From assembly GCF_007994985.1 (NCBI RefSeq), contig NZ_VOQF01000008.1, positions 62,001 through 126,000 of the forward strand: 64,000 nt of DNA, written 5' to 3'. Below are positions 8,758 through 17,913 of this stretch, in pieces. The notes beneath the pieces are model-generated. The model ran no database searches. It had not been told where the DNA came from and saw only the letters and a program-made list of their open reading frames with translations. Position 1 is the first letter of the stretch; each line of letters begins with the position of its first letter. The stretch comes from Metabacillus litoralis. Lineage in GTDB: Bacteria > Bacillota > Bacilli > Bacillales > Bacillaceae. A program made the translations under genes and the position numbers.

Positions 8758-9750
8758 TTATTTCTTTAGAATTTGGTCAATTAAAGATAATTCTTCGTTA
8801 CTAAACTCTAGATTATTTAAAGTAGCAATATTCTCTTCAATTTGGCTTACTTTACTTGCCCCAATTAATGCTGAGGTCACTTTTTGTTCTCTCAATACCC
8901 ATGCTAATGCCATTTGTGCTAAAGATTGACCTCTCTCATTTGCAATCGTATTCAGTTTTTGTACTTTCTGAATAACTTCTTCAGTAACATCATCTTTATT
9001 TAAGAAGCTTTTAGATTTTAATGCTCTAGAATCACTAGGAATACCTTCTAGATAACGATTGGTTAATAAACCTTGTGCTAGTGGTACAAATGCAATACAT
9101 CCAACACCTTCTTCACTTAATAAAGATGTTAATCCATCTTCAACCCATCGATTAAACATGGAATAAGCAACTTGATTAATAACAAGTGGTGTCCCAAGTT
9201 CTCTTAAAATCGAAATGGCTTTTTTTGATTCTTCTGTTCCGTAATTAGAAACGCCAACATACAGAGCCTTTCCTTGTCTTACAACTTGATCAAGTGCCAT
9301 CATTGTCTCTTCAAGAGGTGTTTCAGGATCTGGTCTATGGTGATAAAAAATATCAACATAATCTAATCCCATTCGATTCAAGCTTTGATCAAGACTAGAA
9401 ATAAGATATTTTCTTGATCCCCAATTACCATAAGGACCTGGCCACATATCATAACCGGCTTTAGTGGAAATAATCATTTCATCACGATAGCCCTGAAAGT
9501 CTTTTTTCAAGATCCGACCAAATGTTTCTTCAGCTGAACCAGGAGGTGGCCCATAGTTGTTTGCTAAATCAAAATGAGTAATACCCAAATCAAATGCTCT
9601 TTGAATTAATGCTCTAGCATTTTCAAAGGTATCTTCCCCTCCAAAATTATGCCATAAACCTAAAGATAGAGCTGGTAGTTTAATACCTGATTTTCCACAT
9701 CGATTATATTGCATTTCATCATATCTTTTTTCACTTGGTTGATAACTCAT
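8758..9750 (-). CDS. Aldo/keto reductase, YghZ-like (AKR14-type)
   Basis: NADPH-dependent carbonyl reductase of 330 aa with a TIM-barrel fold. The catalytic tetrad is visible: Asp and Tyr in FDLANNYGPPPGSAEE, Lys in ISTKAGYDMWPGPYG and His in IFYHHRPDPETPLEE. The segments GPPPGSAE and MWPGPYGNWGSRKYL are typical of the YghZ/L-glyceraldehyde-3-phosphate reductase branch, which also detoxifies methylglyoxal. GGAGGTTTC lies upstream of the ATG. It is the second gene of a two-reductase operon, 54 bases after its partner, and ends in a strong hairpin. Family certain, physiological substrate inferred. Confidence 0.9.
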   Translation of the reverse strand: MSYQPSEKRYDEMQYNRCGKSGIKLPALSLGLWHNFGGEDTFENARALIQRAFDLGITHFDLANNYGPPPGSAEETFGRILKKDFQGYRDEMIISTKAGYDMWPGPYGNWGSRKYLISSLDQSLNRMGLDYVDIFYHHRPDPETPLEETMMALDQVVRQGKALYVGVSNYGTEESKKAISILRELGTPLVINQVAYSMFNRWVEDGLTSLLSEEGVGCIAFVPLAQGLLTNRYLEGIPSDSRALKSKSFLNKDDVTEEVIQKVQKLNTIANERGQSLAQMALAWVLREQKVTSALIGASKVSQIEENIATLNNLEFSNEELSLIDQILKK

Positions 9751-9804
9751 CTTTTGAAACCTCCGATTAATTCTTTAATTTCTATACTTTATATCACATC
9801 TTTG

Positions 9805-10788
9805 TTAACGTCTAAACTTCTCCAAAAACCTTGTCGGATACTCACTTGGTAGCTTACTTATATTGTCTAACTGATTCCAATGTTCATCACTCAACTTCCA
9901 ACCCACACTCCCCATGTTTTCTTCAAATTGCTCTAAACTGCTAGCACCAAAGATTGGTGAGGTGATTTCCTCTTTGTTATGCAGCCAATTTAATGCAACT
10001 TGTACAGGTGTTTTATTGATAGATTGAGCAATTCCTTGAACTGCATGAAGGATGTCAAAGTTTCTAGCATTAGCTCTATATTCCCAGCTAGACTCTCCAA
10101 TTCCTTTTGATAATCTGCCACTAGATGGAGTTTCTCCTTGTTTATACTTTCCAGTTAAAAATCCACCACCGATTGGTGCCCATGGAATCACTCCGACATT
10201 TTCTTCTTTACAAAGTGGAAGAACTTCGCGATCCATTTCACGATTTAGCAAACTATATTGTGGTTGTATTGAGATAAAACGAACCATATTATGAAAGTCA
10301 CTATAAGAAAGTGCCTTCATCATTTGCCAAGCTAAAAAATTTGAACAGCCTATGTATCTAACTTTCCCAGAACTTACAAGATCATCTAATGTTCTAATTG
10401 TTTCTTCTATAGGTGTAATATTATCCCATACATGAAGCTGATAAAGATCAATATAATCTGTATTTAATCGTTTTAAGCTTTGATCGACTCCTTCTAGTAT
10501 ACGTCTTCTAGAGTAACCAAAATCATTTGGTTGTGGACCTACCCGCATTCTAACCTTTGTTGCTAAAACAACCTCAGATCTTCGTTCCTTAATTGCCTTA
10601 CCAACAATACGTTCAGATTCACCACCAACATATACATCAGCTGTATCTATGAAATTACCGCCTTGATCAAGAAAACTATGTATCATATCTATTGATTGAG
10701 ATTCATTCACCTCATTGCCGAACGTCATCGCCCCTAAACAAAGCTCTGAAACTAATAAACCACTTTTACCTAAAGTTTTATATTCCAT
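9805..10788 (-). CDS. Aldo/keto reductase
   Basis: 327-aa NAD(P)H-dependent oxidoreductase. The tetrad is Asp and Tyr in FIDTADVYVGGESE, Lys in LATKVRMRVG and His in YQLHVWDNITPIEE. The C-terminal FGASSLEQFEENMGSVGW is the family cofactor-binding end. It belongs to the general-aldehyde branch (YrpG/IolS-like) and is not the same subfamily as its downstream neighbour. It is the first gene of the pair, with GGGAGAGA before the ATG. The pair may act on reactive aldehydes or sugars, but nothing in the neighbourhood fixes the substrate. Confidence 0.9.
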   Translation of the reverse strand: MEYKTLGKSGLLVSELCLGAMTFGNEVNESQSIDMIHSFLDQGGNFIDTADVYVGGESERIVGKAIKERRSEVVLATKVRMRVGPQPNDFGYSRRRILEGVDQSLKRLNTDYIDLYQLHVWDNITPIEETIRTLDDLVSSGKVRYIGCSNFLAWQMMKALSYSDFHNMVRFISIQPQYSLLNREMDREVLPLCKEENVGVIPWAPIGGGFLTGKYKQGETPSSGRLSKGIGESSWEYRANARNFDILHAVQGIAQSINKTPVQVALNWLHNKEEITSPIFGASSLEQFEENMGSVGWKLSDEHWNQLDNISKLPSEYPTRFLEKFRR

Positions 10789-10956
10789 GTTCTCTCTCCC
10801 ATCGTTCAGTTTAAAAATTACATCTAATTAAACTATTCGTTAATACTTGATATATTCCTTTAAATAAAGGAGATCATTACATAGAATTATAGCAATTAGA
10901 AATCTTTTACATTTGTTAGTTCAAATAGGAAATAGTATAAAGAAGGAGGTGAAAAT

Positions 10957-11511
10957 ATGCCAAACCCTTTTGAGGCAGTGTGGAATACATTAAAAATTGC
11001 TATTGATAATGTAGATGAACCTAAATCTCCTTTACATGTAATTGAAGTAGGGGATCTTTGGAAATATGTAACTTTGGTTGAGGAGTTTATTCGATATGAA
11101 GAAATAGGGTTAAATACTTCTACAGATGATGAAGTGTTAGAAATGCTTACTGATGCAATTAAATTATGTGAATCACAGGTAAAAAGATTAAGTCAATTTA
11201 TGAAGAAGGAGGGAGTTCCATTACCTGATGTAACATCTGCAAAACCAAATTCTGATTCAAAAGAAGTTCCACTCGGTGTTAAGCTAACAGATGATGAAAT
11301 TACAAATGGAATTACCTTTAAATTAGTTGTTTGTATGCAAGCATGTGCTAAAGGACAAGCTGATGCGATACGAAGTGATGTAGGTTTGATTTGGCTTCAA
11401 TTTTATACAGATTGGGTTGTTTTTGGAACTACTTTAAAAACATTAATGCGAAAACGAGGATGGATTAAAGTTCCGCCATATTATTACCCACCTGGCTTTC
11501 CTAACCAATAA
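10957..11511 (+). CDS. DUF3231 family protein, single-domain form
   Basis: 184-aa soluble helical protein. It matches the DUF3231 family seen in spore-forming Bacillaceae by the segments RYEEIGLNTSTDDEVLEML, EGVPLPDV, PLGVKLTDDEI and the C-terminal LMRKRGWIKVPPYYYPPG. Family members usually carry two such ferritin-like helical domains (about 330 aa); this one has only one. AAGGAGGTG lies 7 bases before the ATG. No function is established for the family. It is monocistronic and ends at a bidirectional terminator. Confidence 0.8.
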   Translation: MPNPFEAVWNTLKIAIDNVDEPKSPLHVIEVGDLWKYVTLVEEFIRYEEIGLNTSTDDEVLEMLTDAIKLCESQVKRLSQFMKKEGVPLPDVTSAKPNSDSKEVPLGVKLTDDEITNGITFKLVVCMQACAKGQADAIRSDVGLIWLQFYTDWVVFGTTLKTLMRKRGWIKVPPYYYPPGFPNQ

Positions 11512-11630
11512 ATTTTAAAAGCTCTTAACTTTAATAATGCTGCTTTTAATGTAATAATTTCAGTTAAATATTTGAACGGATATCCGAAATCACTGATTAC
11601 AGAAAAAATATAATAAAACAGCTATTTCAA

Positions 11631-11665
11631 AAAAACCAACTCTTAGCGCTGGAGTTGGTTTTTTC
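11631..11665. terminator. Bidirectional terminator
   Basis: AAAAACCAACTC and GAGTTGGTTTTTT form a stem with T runs on both strands, between the convergent DUF3231 gene and the exporter operon. Confidence 0.85.
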
Positions 11666-11700
11666 TCTTACTTTTATGAAATTAGTTATGTTCCATTACT

Positions 11701-12426
11701 CTAATTAACATAAATTAAAGATTCACTCGGATCGATAATTTCAACATCTTTTGGTACTTTCACATAAATAACGCTTTCTCCTCTTGCATCAGTATCATCG
11801 TTCATAGTATCAAAGAGACCACCTTCACCTGTAAACTGCGTTATCGTAAATTCTTTGGCAAACTTTCCGACTTGAATATCTAATGGTTCAGGATACATAA
11901 TCGATAATGTTTTTTCATTTAGTTCAACTATATATGGTTTTATTTCTTCTGTTACTTCAATATTACCTAAAATTGCTCTTGTATAATATTGAGTAACATT
12001 TATTTTCTGATCATTCGTAGATTTCCTTTCAACTAATACAATATTACTCCCATGTTGCTCTTCAGCAAATATTTCAAGCTCATTATGTTCAAATGGGATA
12101 TTCAGTTCTTCTCTCGTTAAAACTCCCTTTAGATTTTCTCCACTTATTTTCTTACCTTCAAGAGCAGCAGTCAATAATGCATCACTCTCGTTTTGCGCAT
12201 TAAGAATTTCTTTTTTATTATCCACAACATTTTTTGAACCTATATCAAAAGGAAAAAGGTAAAATAGACAAACCGATAAAATCAAAACAACAGCATATAA
12301 ACCCAGCAACCATTTCAGGTTCAATCTTTCATAAATACCTGTGTTGCTTATAACTTTGTTTAATTGGAAAGCTACAAATATTAAAAATAAAATAATAACG
12401 ATCGGTAGAAGTGATATAAACATCAT
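11701..12426 (-). CDS. Membrane protein of the GntR/ABC operon, function unknown
   Basis: 241 aa. Two hydrophobic helices at the N-terminus (about residues 3-22 and 42-60) are followed by a roughly 180-residue hydrophilic domain, probably extracytoplasmic if the second helix exits. No catalytic motif was recognised. The ATG overlaps the stop of the upstream permease gene by 4 bases, so translation is coupled. Its place as last gene of the regulator-ATPase-permease operon suggests an accessory subunit of the exporter, but the sequence does not show what it does. Confidence 0.75.
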   Translation of the reverse strand: MMFISLLPIVIILFLIFVAFQLNKVISNTGIYERLNLKWLLGLYAVVLILSVCLFYLFPFDIGSKNVVDNKKEILNAQNESDALLTAALEGKKISGENLKGVLTREELNIPFEHNELEIFAEEQHGSNIVLVERKSTNDQKINVTQYYTRAILGNIEVTEEIKPYIVELNEKTLSIMYPEPLDIQVGKFAKEFTITQFTGEGGLFDTMNDDTDARGESVIYVKVPKDVEIIDPSESLIYVN

Positions 12427-13175
12427 TTCCTCACCTCCATTTTATTCGAAAGAATAACTGACAAGAAAAACAAAATACTTGATGTAAAAATAACTTTCGC
12501 AAAAAATAAAAGTAAAGATGATTCTTGGGCAAAAAATTTAACCACTTCAGCAACTAAAAATTCCTCTTTACCTTGATTGGCACTTATGATCGAATTACCG
12601 ATGAGCAATGCGGGAATTAAAACGCCGAACCACTTACTTATTTGAGTTACCATTCCGACAAAATAACCAATTGCAGCCAATAGAATAATATATAAAAAAC
12701 TAACAAACATACCTAAAAGCAATTCTTGAAAACTAATTAATGTACCTAACGTGTAATCATCATGTAAAACAAATAACAAAATCACCTTTAGTAATATTCC
12801 AGATAGTATAGAGGTAACACCACCAACAATGCTTGCTATAATAAGAAAAAGTATATTAGAGAGATTGCTACTTAAGCGATTTGATATAAAGATAAAATCA
12901 TCATTACGACTAGCTTTTGTTGTGATAATAATCGCGCTTATTAAAGCCCATATGATCGTAAAGATGATAATAAGATCACCAGTTAAAAAACTGATATTTA
13001 TTGAATCGCCATTAAAGCCCATACTAGTATTTCCACTTCCATTTGTTGAAAACAGTATACCTACAACTTGGATAAATAATAGTGAGCTAAAAACACTTAA
13101 ATAGGCATTTAACTTATATTGTGTTTGCTTTTTTACAATATCCCACAGCTTAACCTCTGTTAAAAACATCATCAA
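12423..13175 (-). CDS. ABC transporter permease (YtrC/YhcH-type operon)
   Basis: 250 aa, six predicted membrane helices arranged as in ABC-2-type permeases. The first helix region begins near residue 20 after a cytoplasmic amphipathic start. The gene overlaps the 3' end of the ATPase gene by 26 bases and its own stop overlaps the next start (ATGA). With the ATPase it would form an exporter or resistance pump. Substrate unknown; operons controlled by YtrA/YhcF-type GntR repressors often answer cell-envelope stress. The ATPase half is better conserved than this part. Confidence 0.8.
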   Translation of the reverse strand: MMMFLTEVKLWDIVKKQTQYKLNAYLSVFSSLLFIQVVGILFSTNGSGNTSMGFNGDSINISFLTGDLIIIFTIIWALISAIIITTKASRNDDFIFISNRLSSNLSNILFLIIASIVGGVTSILSGILLKVILLFVLHDDYTLGTLISFQELLLGMFVSFLYIILLAAIGYFVGMVTQISKWFGVLIPALLIGNSIISANQGKEEFLVAEVVKFFAQESSLLLFFAKVIFTSSILFFLSVILSNKMEVRK

Positions 13176-14052
13176 TCCCTCCGATCGATTTATTTGTTAA
13201 ATAAGAACAAACATCATCAGAAGGTACAGCACTTAATTCGATATTACTAAAAACAGTCTGTTCTTTTTCTCTTAGCGACAAATCATTTTTCACTACAACG
13301 TAAAGTTGATTTATTCCGATCTTTTTTTCATAAAGAATCTCTCTATTTGATGTGATTTCTTTTACTTTCTCTTCATCACCATTAAGAGCAATAGCATATT
13401 CCTTCAATTCCTCAAGAGATACATGAAGGCATTTTTCTCCGTCTTTAATAAGTAGAATATCTTCTAGCAGATCTTCAATTTCATTTAATAAATGACTAGA
13501 TAAAATGATTGTTCTAGGAAAATTTAGATACTCTTTTAATAATGATCGATAAAAATCTTTTCTAACAGATGAATCCATTCCTGTTGTTGGTTCATCAAAT
13601 ATCGTTAACGGGCATCTTGCAGCCAAGCCAATTATGCTGTTAAATGTACTTTTCATTCCTTTTGATAAATGATGATGTCTCTGCTTCAGGTTGAAAGAAT
13701 AATAGGAAACAAGGCGCTCTGCTAAGTCATTATCCCAATTGTGATAAAAGCTAGCCGCCGTTCTAAGAATGTCCTTTAATGTTAATGAATGAGGAAAAAT
13801 CATTTGATCATCTATAAATATTCTGTTAGCTGATACGTGTAAATTATTAAATGGTTCTTCACCAAAAACAAAAGTCTCGCCCTCTGTTTCATGAATAAAA
13901 CCAGCAATTATTTTTAAAAGGGTTGTTTTTCCAGCTCCGTTTCTACCAATTAAACCTGTAATCTTATTTTCTTCAATCGAGAATGAAAGGTTACTAAGTG
14001 CCTTTTTCTGATGATAAACTTTTGATACCTCTTTACATTCAATTACATTCAT
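13150..14052 (-). CDS. ABC transporter ATP-binding protein (YhcG/YtrB-like)
   Basis: 300-aa cytoplasmic ATPase. Walker A GRNGAGKTTLL is near residues 36-46. The signature is degenerate (LSKGMKSTF in place of LSGGQ), as is common in YtrB/YhcG-like ATPases. Walker B is TIFDEPTTGMD, with the switch His in LSSHLLNEIED. A C-terminal extension of about 80 residues follows. The start ATG overlaps the GntR stop (ATGA). It works with the permease encoded next. Confidence 0.9.
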   Translation of the reverse strand: MNVIECKEVSKVYHQKKALSNLSFSIEENKITGLIGRNGAGKTTLLKIIAGFIHETEGETFVFGEEPFNNLHVSANRIFIDDQMIFPHSLTLKDILRTAASFYHNWDNDLAERLVSYYSFNLKQRHHHLSKGMKSTFNSIIGLAARCPLTIFDEPTTGMDSSVRKDFYRSLLKEYLNFPRTIILSSHLLNEIEDLLEDILLIKDGEKCLHVSLEELKEYAIALNGDEEKVKEITSNREILYEKKIGINQLYVVVKNDLSLREKEQTVFSNIELSAVPSDDVCSYLTNKSIGGIDDVFNRG

Positions 14053-14435
14053 TTAGCTTCCCCCTCACCTTTTTTATTTGCAGCTTTAATCAGTTGTAGC
14101 AGCTCTTCTTCACTAACGTGTAAGCGCTCCGCTTCGATAACAAGATCATTGACTAGTTTCTTTAATATTTGGTTTTTTCTTTTCGTCAAAATAATTTGTT
14201 CAGCTTCTTTAGCTACAAACATCCCTAGCCCTCGTTTTTTATATAAAATTTCCTCATCAGCAAGAATATTTAGACCCTTAGCAGCCGTAGCCGGATTAAT
14301 ATTAAACATATCTGCCAGCTGATATTGAGAATAAATCTTTTCATCTTGTTTATGATTTCCTCTTAAAATTTCAGTTTCTAACCATTCGGCAATTTGAATG
14401 TATATTGGTATTGATTGATTTCCATCAAATTTCAA
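14049..14435 (-). CDS. GntR-family repressor, YtrA/YhcF subfamily
   Basis: 128 aa. The winged-helix domain covers residues about 8-76 (IPIYIQIAEWLETEILRG, FNINPATAAKGLNIL), and a short dimerising tail of about 40 residues replaces a ligand-binding domain, as in the YtrA subfamily. The start is TTG with AAGGAGGTC 6-7 bases upstream. It heads the four-gene exporter operon. A 38-base inverted repeat directly upstream overlaps the -10 region and is the likely autoregulatory operator. Confidence 0.9.
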   Translation of the reverse strand: MKFDGNQSIPIYIQIAEWLETEILRGNHKQDEKIYSQYQLADMFNINPATAAKGLNILADEEILYKKRGLGMFVAKEAEQIILTKRKNQILKKLVNDLVIEAERLHVSEEELLQLIKAANKKGEGEAK

Positions 14436-14458
14436 GCACAGACCTCCTTCACTTGTTT

Positions 14459-14515
14459 AATATATAGTACATTACTGTTGTAATGTACTATATATTACTT
14501 TCCATAATTTATCAA
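14459..14515 (-). promoter_or_regulatory. GntR operon promoter with overlapping operator palindrome
   Basis: A perfect 17-bp inverted repeat (arms 14459-14475 and 14480-14496, centre TGTT) contains AGTACATTAC / GTAATGTACT. On the minus strand TTGATA (14510-14515) and TATAGT (14487-14492) are 17 bases apart, so the repeat covers the -10 and the start point. Binding by the GntR protein encoded 24 bases downstream would block transcription. Confidence 0.75.
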
Positions 14516-14536
14516 GTAAAAAAAGGAATAAAAAAG

Positions 14537-14570
14537 GGGTCAGTTTCCTCTTTAAAGAGGAAACTGACCC
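14537..14570 (-). terminator. Rho-independent terminator after the lipoprotein gene
   Basis: A 17-bp perfect palindrome (GGGTCAGTTTCCTCTTT and complement) is followed on the minus strand by CC and six T; 9 bases past the lipoprotein stop. Confidence 0.85.
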
Positions 14571-14578
14571 TAAAACTG

Positions 14579-15439
14579 TTATTCCATCATATTTTCAATT
14601 CTTCCGTCTGACTTATATACGTAGTACCATCCTAATGTTGCTGTATGTGAGTGATTGTCTTGTTTGACAACTTCAAAAACATGTACAACATATTTATTTT
14701 TCTCCTGATGATCTACTTTCACGGTCATTTTGTTATTTCCATTTAGATTTAGATGGTCTCTCACTAGCCTTACTGCATCTTTTTTACTAATGTTATTCTT
14801 ACTGTCTTCATTATCAATTTTTGGCTTAGTATTACTTTCCACTTTTTCTGTTTGAATACCATCTACAATCCAACGATCATCCTTGAATATTATTTTATAA
14901 GTTACATTCACATGACCTATTAATTCATTATTTCGTTCTTGACTAACTTTATATTCACTTTCATTTATTTTTTCTATTTCAAAGGTTTGACTTAGATCTA
15001 ACCAAGTTGGAGAATCCGTCGCTTTAATATAAACTCCATCACTTTCTACGCGAAAATAAGTGTTAGCATATGATGAAGCAAGGTCTTTTGACATGTTTTG
15101 TTGTAGATATGACATTAACTGCTCTTGTGTTTGAATAGACGTTAGCTTACCATCATTCTCCGCTTCTTGTGCTAAGCTCAAGAAGCTTGTTTTATACTCA
15201 TTCATGATTTTTTCTGCATTAAATTCCGTCTTTTCACTATTTTCATTATCCTCTTGTAGTTGTTCATCATCAGGATCTACTGTTTGGTTTGGGGTTTCTT
15301 CTTTCAAAGGTTCATCATTTTCTTGTTGTGCTTCAGATTGTTCACTTTCTGGTTTATTATCATCACTAGCAGTATTTGAACAAGCAACAACTAAGAAGCT
15401 AAGAAAAAGTATTAGTATGATTCCATGAAGGTTTTTCAT
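14579..15439 (-). CDS. Predicted lipoprotein
   Basis: 286 aa. Signal peptide with lipobox LVVAC (Cys20), then a low-complexity acidic linker rich in Glu, Gln and Asn up to about residue 75. A middle domain follows (about 80-200), and a C-terminal domain (about 215-286) starting SKKDAVRLVRDHLN resembles the small PepSY-like or lipoprotein tail domains of bacilli. The mature protein would be anchored to the outer face of the membrane. GAGTGAATG overlaps the start region. Function unknown. It forms a transcription unit of its own, bounded by the terminator at 14537. Confidence 0.8.
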   Translation of the reverse strand: MKNLHGIILILFLSFLVVACSNTASDDNKPESEQSEAQQENDEPLKEETPNQTVDPDDEQLQEDNENSEKTEFNAEKIMNEYKTSFLSLAQEAENDGKLTSIQTQEQLMSYLQQNMSKDLASSYANTYFRVESDGVYIKATDSPTWLDLSQTFEIEKINESEYKVSQERNNELIGHVNVTYKIIFKDDRWIVDGIQTEKVESNTKPKIDNEDSKNNISKKDAVRLVRDHLNLNGNNKMTVKVDHQEKNKYVVHVFEVVKQDNHSHTATLGWYYVYKSDGRIENMME

Positions 15440-15513
15440 TTTTCATTCACTCCTTTCTTTTTATTTTCACTACTATTGACTTTGCTAAACATAAGTATCG
15501 AATTGTTTAAGCC

Positions 15514-16173
15514 TTATATTGACATGGTTTTCTCTTTCTTAATTAAAAATCTACTATGTATAAAATAATCGATGGAAATCATCGCTACTAACAGTATTCC
15601 ACCTGCTATATAGCCGCCAATCACATCTGTGAAATAATGCTCACCCTCTACTAATCGACTAAATCCAATTAAGAAAAGCAAAATACCAGTAAATAGAATT
15701 GTCCATTTCTTCTTTAAGGCTGTTATATTACTTTGAATTAGATAGTAAGCTATCATTCCATATAGAATTACCCCAACCATTACGTGACCACTTGGAAAGC
15801 TATATCCTTCCTCCAAATGACCAGTAAAGCTAGGACGATCTCTTGCAATAATTTCTTTTACAAGTTTATTTAGGATGTTCCCTACTAAAACTGAAGTAAA
15901 TAGCATAACTGCCGCAATAAACTTTTTTCCTCTGATGATAAAAAAGATCATACTTATAAACAAGATTGCTACAATTCCACCTGTAGAAGCTAACATACCA
16001 ATCCAGTGAATAACGTTAAACAATGTCAGCTCAGACAAATCGTAAAGTCTCTCACCTATTTTCCGCTCCAAATCCATCATTGACTCTAGTTTCGTTAGGA
16101 ACACTAATACAGAAAATAAAATCACTAAAATCGAGACTACAACTATTCTTTTCATCAAACTCTTTTCCTCCAA
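15514..16173 (-). CDS. PAP2 superfamily membrane phosphatase
   Basis: 219 aa, about six membrane helices. All three PAP2 motifs are present: Lys106 to Arg113-Pro114 (KEIIARDRP), PSGH at 127-130, and Ser172-Arg173 with His179 and Asp183 (SRLVEGEHYFTD). The active site faces outward in this family. Likely substrates are undecaprenyl pyrophosphate or another lipid phosphate; the sequence does not separate the two. GAGGAAAA lies upstream of the ATG. Single gene, divergent from yhaA. Confidence 0.9.
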   Translation of the reverse strand: MEEKSLMKRIVVVSILVILFSVLVFLTKLESMMDLERKIGERLYDLSELTLFNVIHWIGMLASTGGIVAILFISMIFFIIRGKKFIAAVMLFTSVLVGNILNKLVKEIIARDRPSFTGHLEEGYSFPSGHVMVGVILYGMIAYYLIQSNITALKKKWTILFTGILLFLIGFSRLVEGEHYFTDVIGGYIAGGILLVAMISIDYFIHSRFLIKKEKTMSI

Positions 16174-16357
16174 AAATAATTCTTGTAATTTTCAAAATTT
16201 TTAACTACAATCGATCTAACCTATTTGGCTTATCACGACTACTAGATTAAATTTCTTACTATTTTAATACATTTGTTTTAACAAACATATGCTTTTACAC
16301 AGACTTTATTGAAAAAAGCTTTTTGAAATATATCTATAAATCTTAAGGAGGAAAAAT

Positions 16358-17566
16358 ATGCTTGATCAGCTATGGTCAAATCTAGACCAACATTTTAACG
16401 ACATGATCGATATTCGTCGATATCTACATATGCACCCAGAGATATCTTTTCAAGAAGTGGAAACAGCTGCCTTTATAAAAAAATATTATCAAGATCTTGG
16501 AATTGAAATCCGAGAGAATGTTGGCGGGAATGGGCTTGTTGCAAAAATCATAGGTGAACTTCCTGGTCCTACAGTTGCATTACGTGCTGATTTTGATGCT
16601 CTACCCATACAAGATGAAAAAGATGTAGAGTATAAATCAACCGTTCCTGGAGTTATGCATGCTTGTGGCCATGACGGTCATACAGCAACATTACTTGTTT
16701 TAGCAAAGGTTCTTAATCAACACAAAAACTTATTAAATGGAAATGTTGTGCTTATTCATCAGCATGCAGAAGAATATGCTCCAGGTGGGGCTTTGTCTAT
16801 GATTAATGACGGCTGCCTAGAAGGTGTTAATGTGATTTTCGGAACTCATCTTTGGGCAAGTGAGCCGGTAGGTAAAATTCAATATCGTTCAGGTCCAATC
16901 ATGGCTGCAGCAGATCGATTTGAGATTATAGTTCAAGGTAAAGGTGGACATGGAGCACAGCCACATAAAACAAAAGATGCTATATTAATTGGTTCGCAAA
17001 TTGTCACAAATCTACAGCAAATTGTAAGTCGTAAAGTAGATCCTGTTTCTTCTGCAGTTGTATCGGTAGGTTCGTTTGTTGCAGAAAATGCCTTTAATAT
17101 AATCGCTAATTCAGCAAAGCTCATTGGCACTGTTCGAACCTTTGATGATGCCATTCGGACACAAATTGAGGAAGATATTGAAAATATTATAAAAGGAACA
17201 TGTTTAATGCATAATGCTGAATATGAATTTGATTTCTTTAGAGGCTATCCAGCAGTTGTGAATCATCACGACGAAACAGAATTTCTGAGGAAACATGCAG
17301 CACAGGTTCCTGGTGTATATGAGGTAGAAGAAACTCCACTTCAAATGGGTGGTGAGGATTTTGCTTATTATTTGCAGCATGTAAAAGGTACCTTCTTTTT
17401 TACAGGAGCTAAACCAGCTCATTCAAAAGATGTTTACCCTCATCATCACCCAAAATTTGATATTGATGAAAAGGGCATGCTAATAGCAGCTAAAACATTA
17501 TGCAAAGCAACGATTCAATATCAGCTGGATTATTGTGAATCACATGGACTTAATCTAAATAAATAG
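16358..17566 (+). CDS. yhaA: M20 family N-acyl-amino-acid amidohydrolase YhaA
   Basis: 402-aa cytoplasmic zinc hydrolase of the IAA-amino-acid hydrolase branch of M20. Metal ligands are visible in HACGHDGHTA (Cys103, His105), in HQHAEEYAPGG (catalytic Glu138, ligand Glu139), and near the C-terminus in PHHHPKFDID. MGGEDFAYYL is the conserved second ligand region. AAGGAGGAA lies 6 bases before the ATG. Position next to ecsC matches B. subtilis yhaA. The natural substrate is not known. A family A repeat with a terminator-like hairpin starts 10 bases after the stop. Confidence 0.9.
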   Translation: MLDQLWSNLDQHFNDMIDIRRYLHMHPEISFQEVETAAFIKKYYQDLGIEIRENVGGNGLVAKIIGELPGPTVALRADFDALPIQDEKDVEYKSTVPGVMHACGHDGHTATLLVLAKVLNQHKNLLNGNVVLIHQHAEEYAPGGALSMINDGCLEGVNVIFGTHLWASEPVGKIQYRSGPIMAAADRFEIIVQGKGGHGAQPHKTKDAILIGSQIVTNLQQIVSRKVDPVSSAVVSVGSFVAENAFNIIANSAKLIGTVRTFDDAIRTQIEEDIENIIKGTCLMHNAEYEFDFFRGYPAVVNHHDETEFLRKHAAQVPGVYEVEETPLQMGGEDFAYYLQHVKGTFFFTGAKPAHSKDVYPHHHPKFDIDEKGMLIAAKTLCKATIQYQLDYCESHGLNLNK

Positions 17567-17576
17567 GCAAAAGCAG

Positions 17577-17903
17577 GAGGCTGGGACATAAGTATTTAAG
17601 CTAATGATAAACCCGAATTATTAGGTGATATTTCAATTAATCATTCGCCTAATAATTCGGGTTTTTATTTGCTGACTTTAATAGATTTTTTGATTTTGGA
17701 AACTATTTTAAAGAACTTAGTGGAATGGAGCGGAAGACATTTGTGACTCCTGCGGGTGCAGAGGAAAGGCTCAAGACCCCACATGCGCGCAGCTTACGAG
17801 GAGGCTTAGCTTCCTCCCCGGCGAATCTTATGTCTGCAGCGCAATGGAACGAACTTGTTTCTTTCAACTTAACTGAATTTAGATTTATTTATGTCCCAGC
17901 TTC
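17577..17903 (+). repeat. Intergenic repeat family A, copy 1
   Basis: Begins GAGGCTGGGACATA and ends with its near complement (ATGTCCCAGCTTC). Near the left end AACCCGAATTATTAGG and CCTAATAATTCGGGTTTTTAT form a long hairpin with a T run. A GC-rich core (17720-17855) contains GACTCCTGCGGG, GGAGGCTTAGCTTCCTCC and ATGTCTGCAGCG. It lies 10 bases after yhaA, in the same direction. An open frame inside the core has no gene features. Confidence 0.85.
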
Positions 17904-17913
17904 TTTTTTTCCA

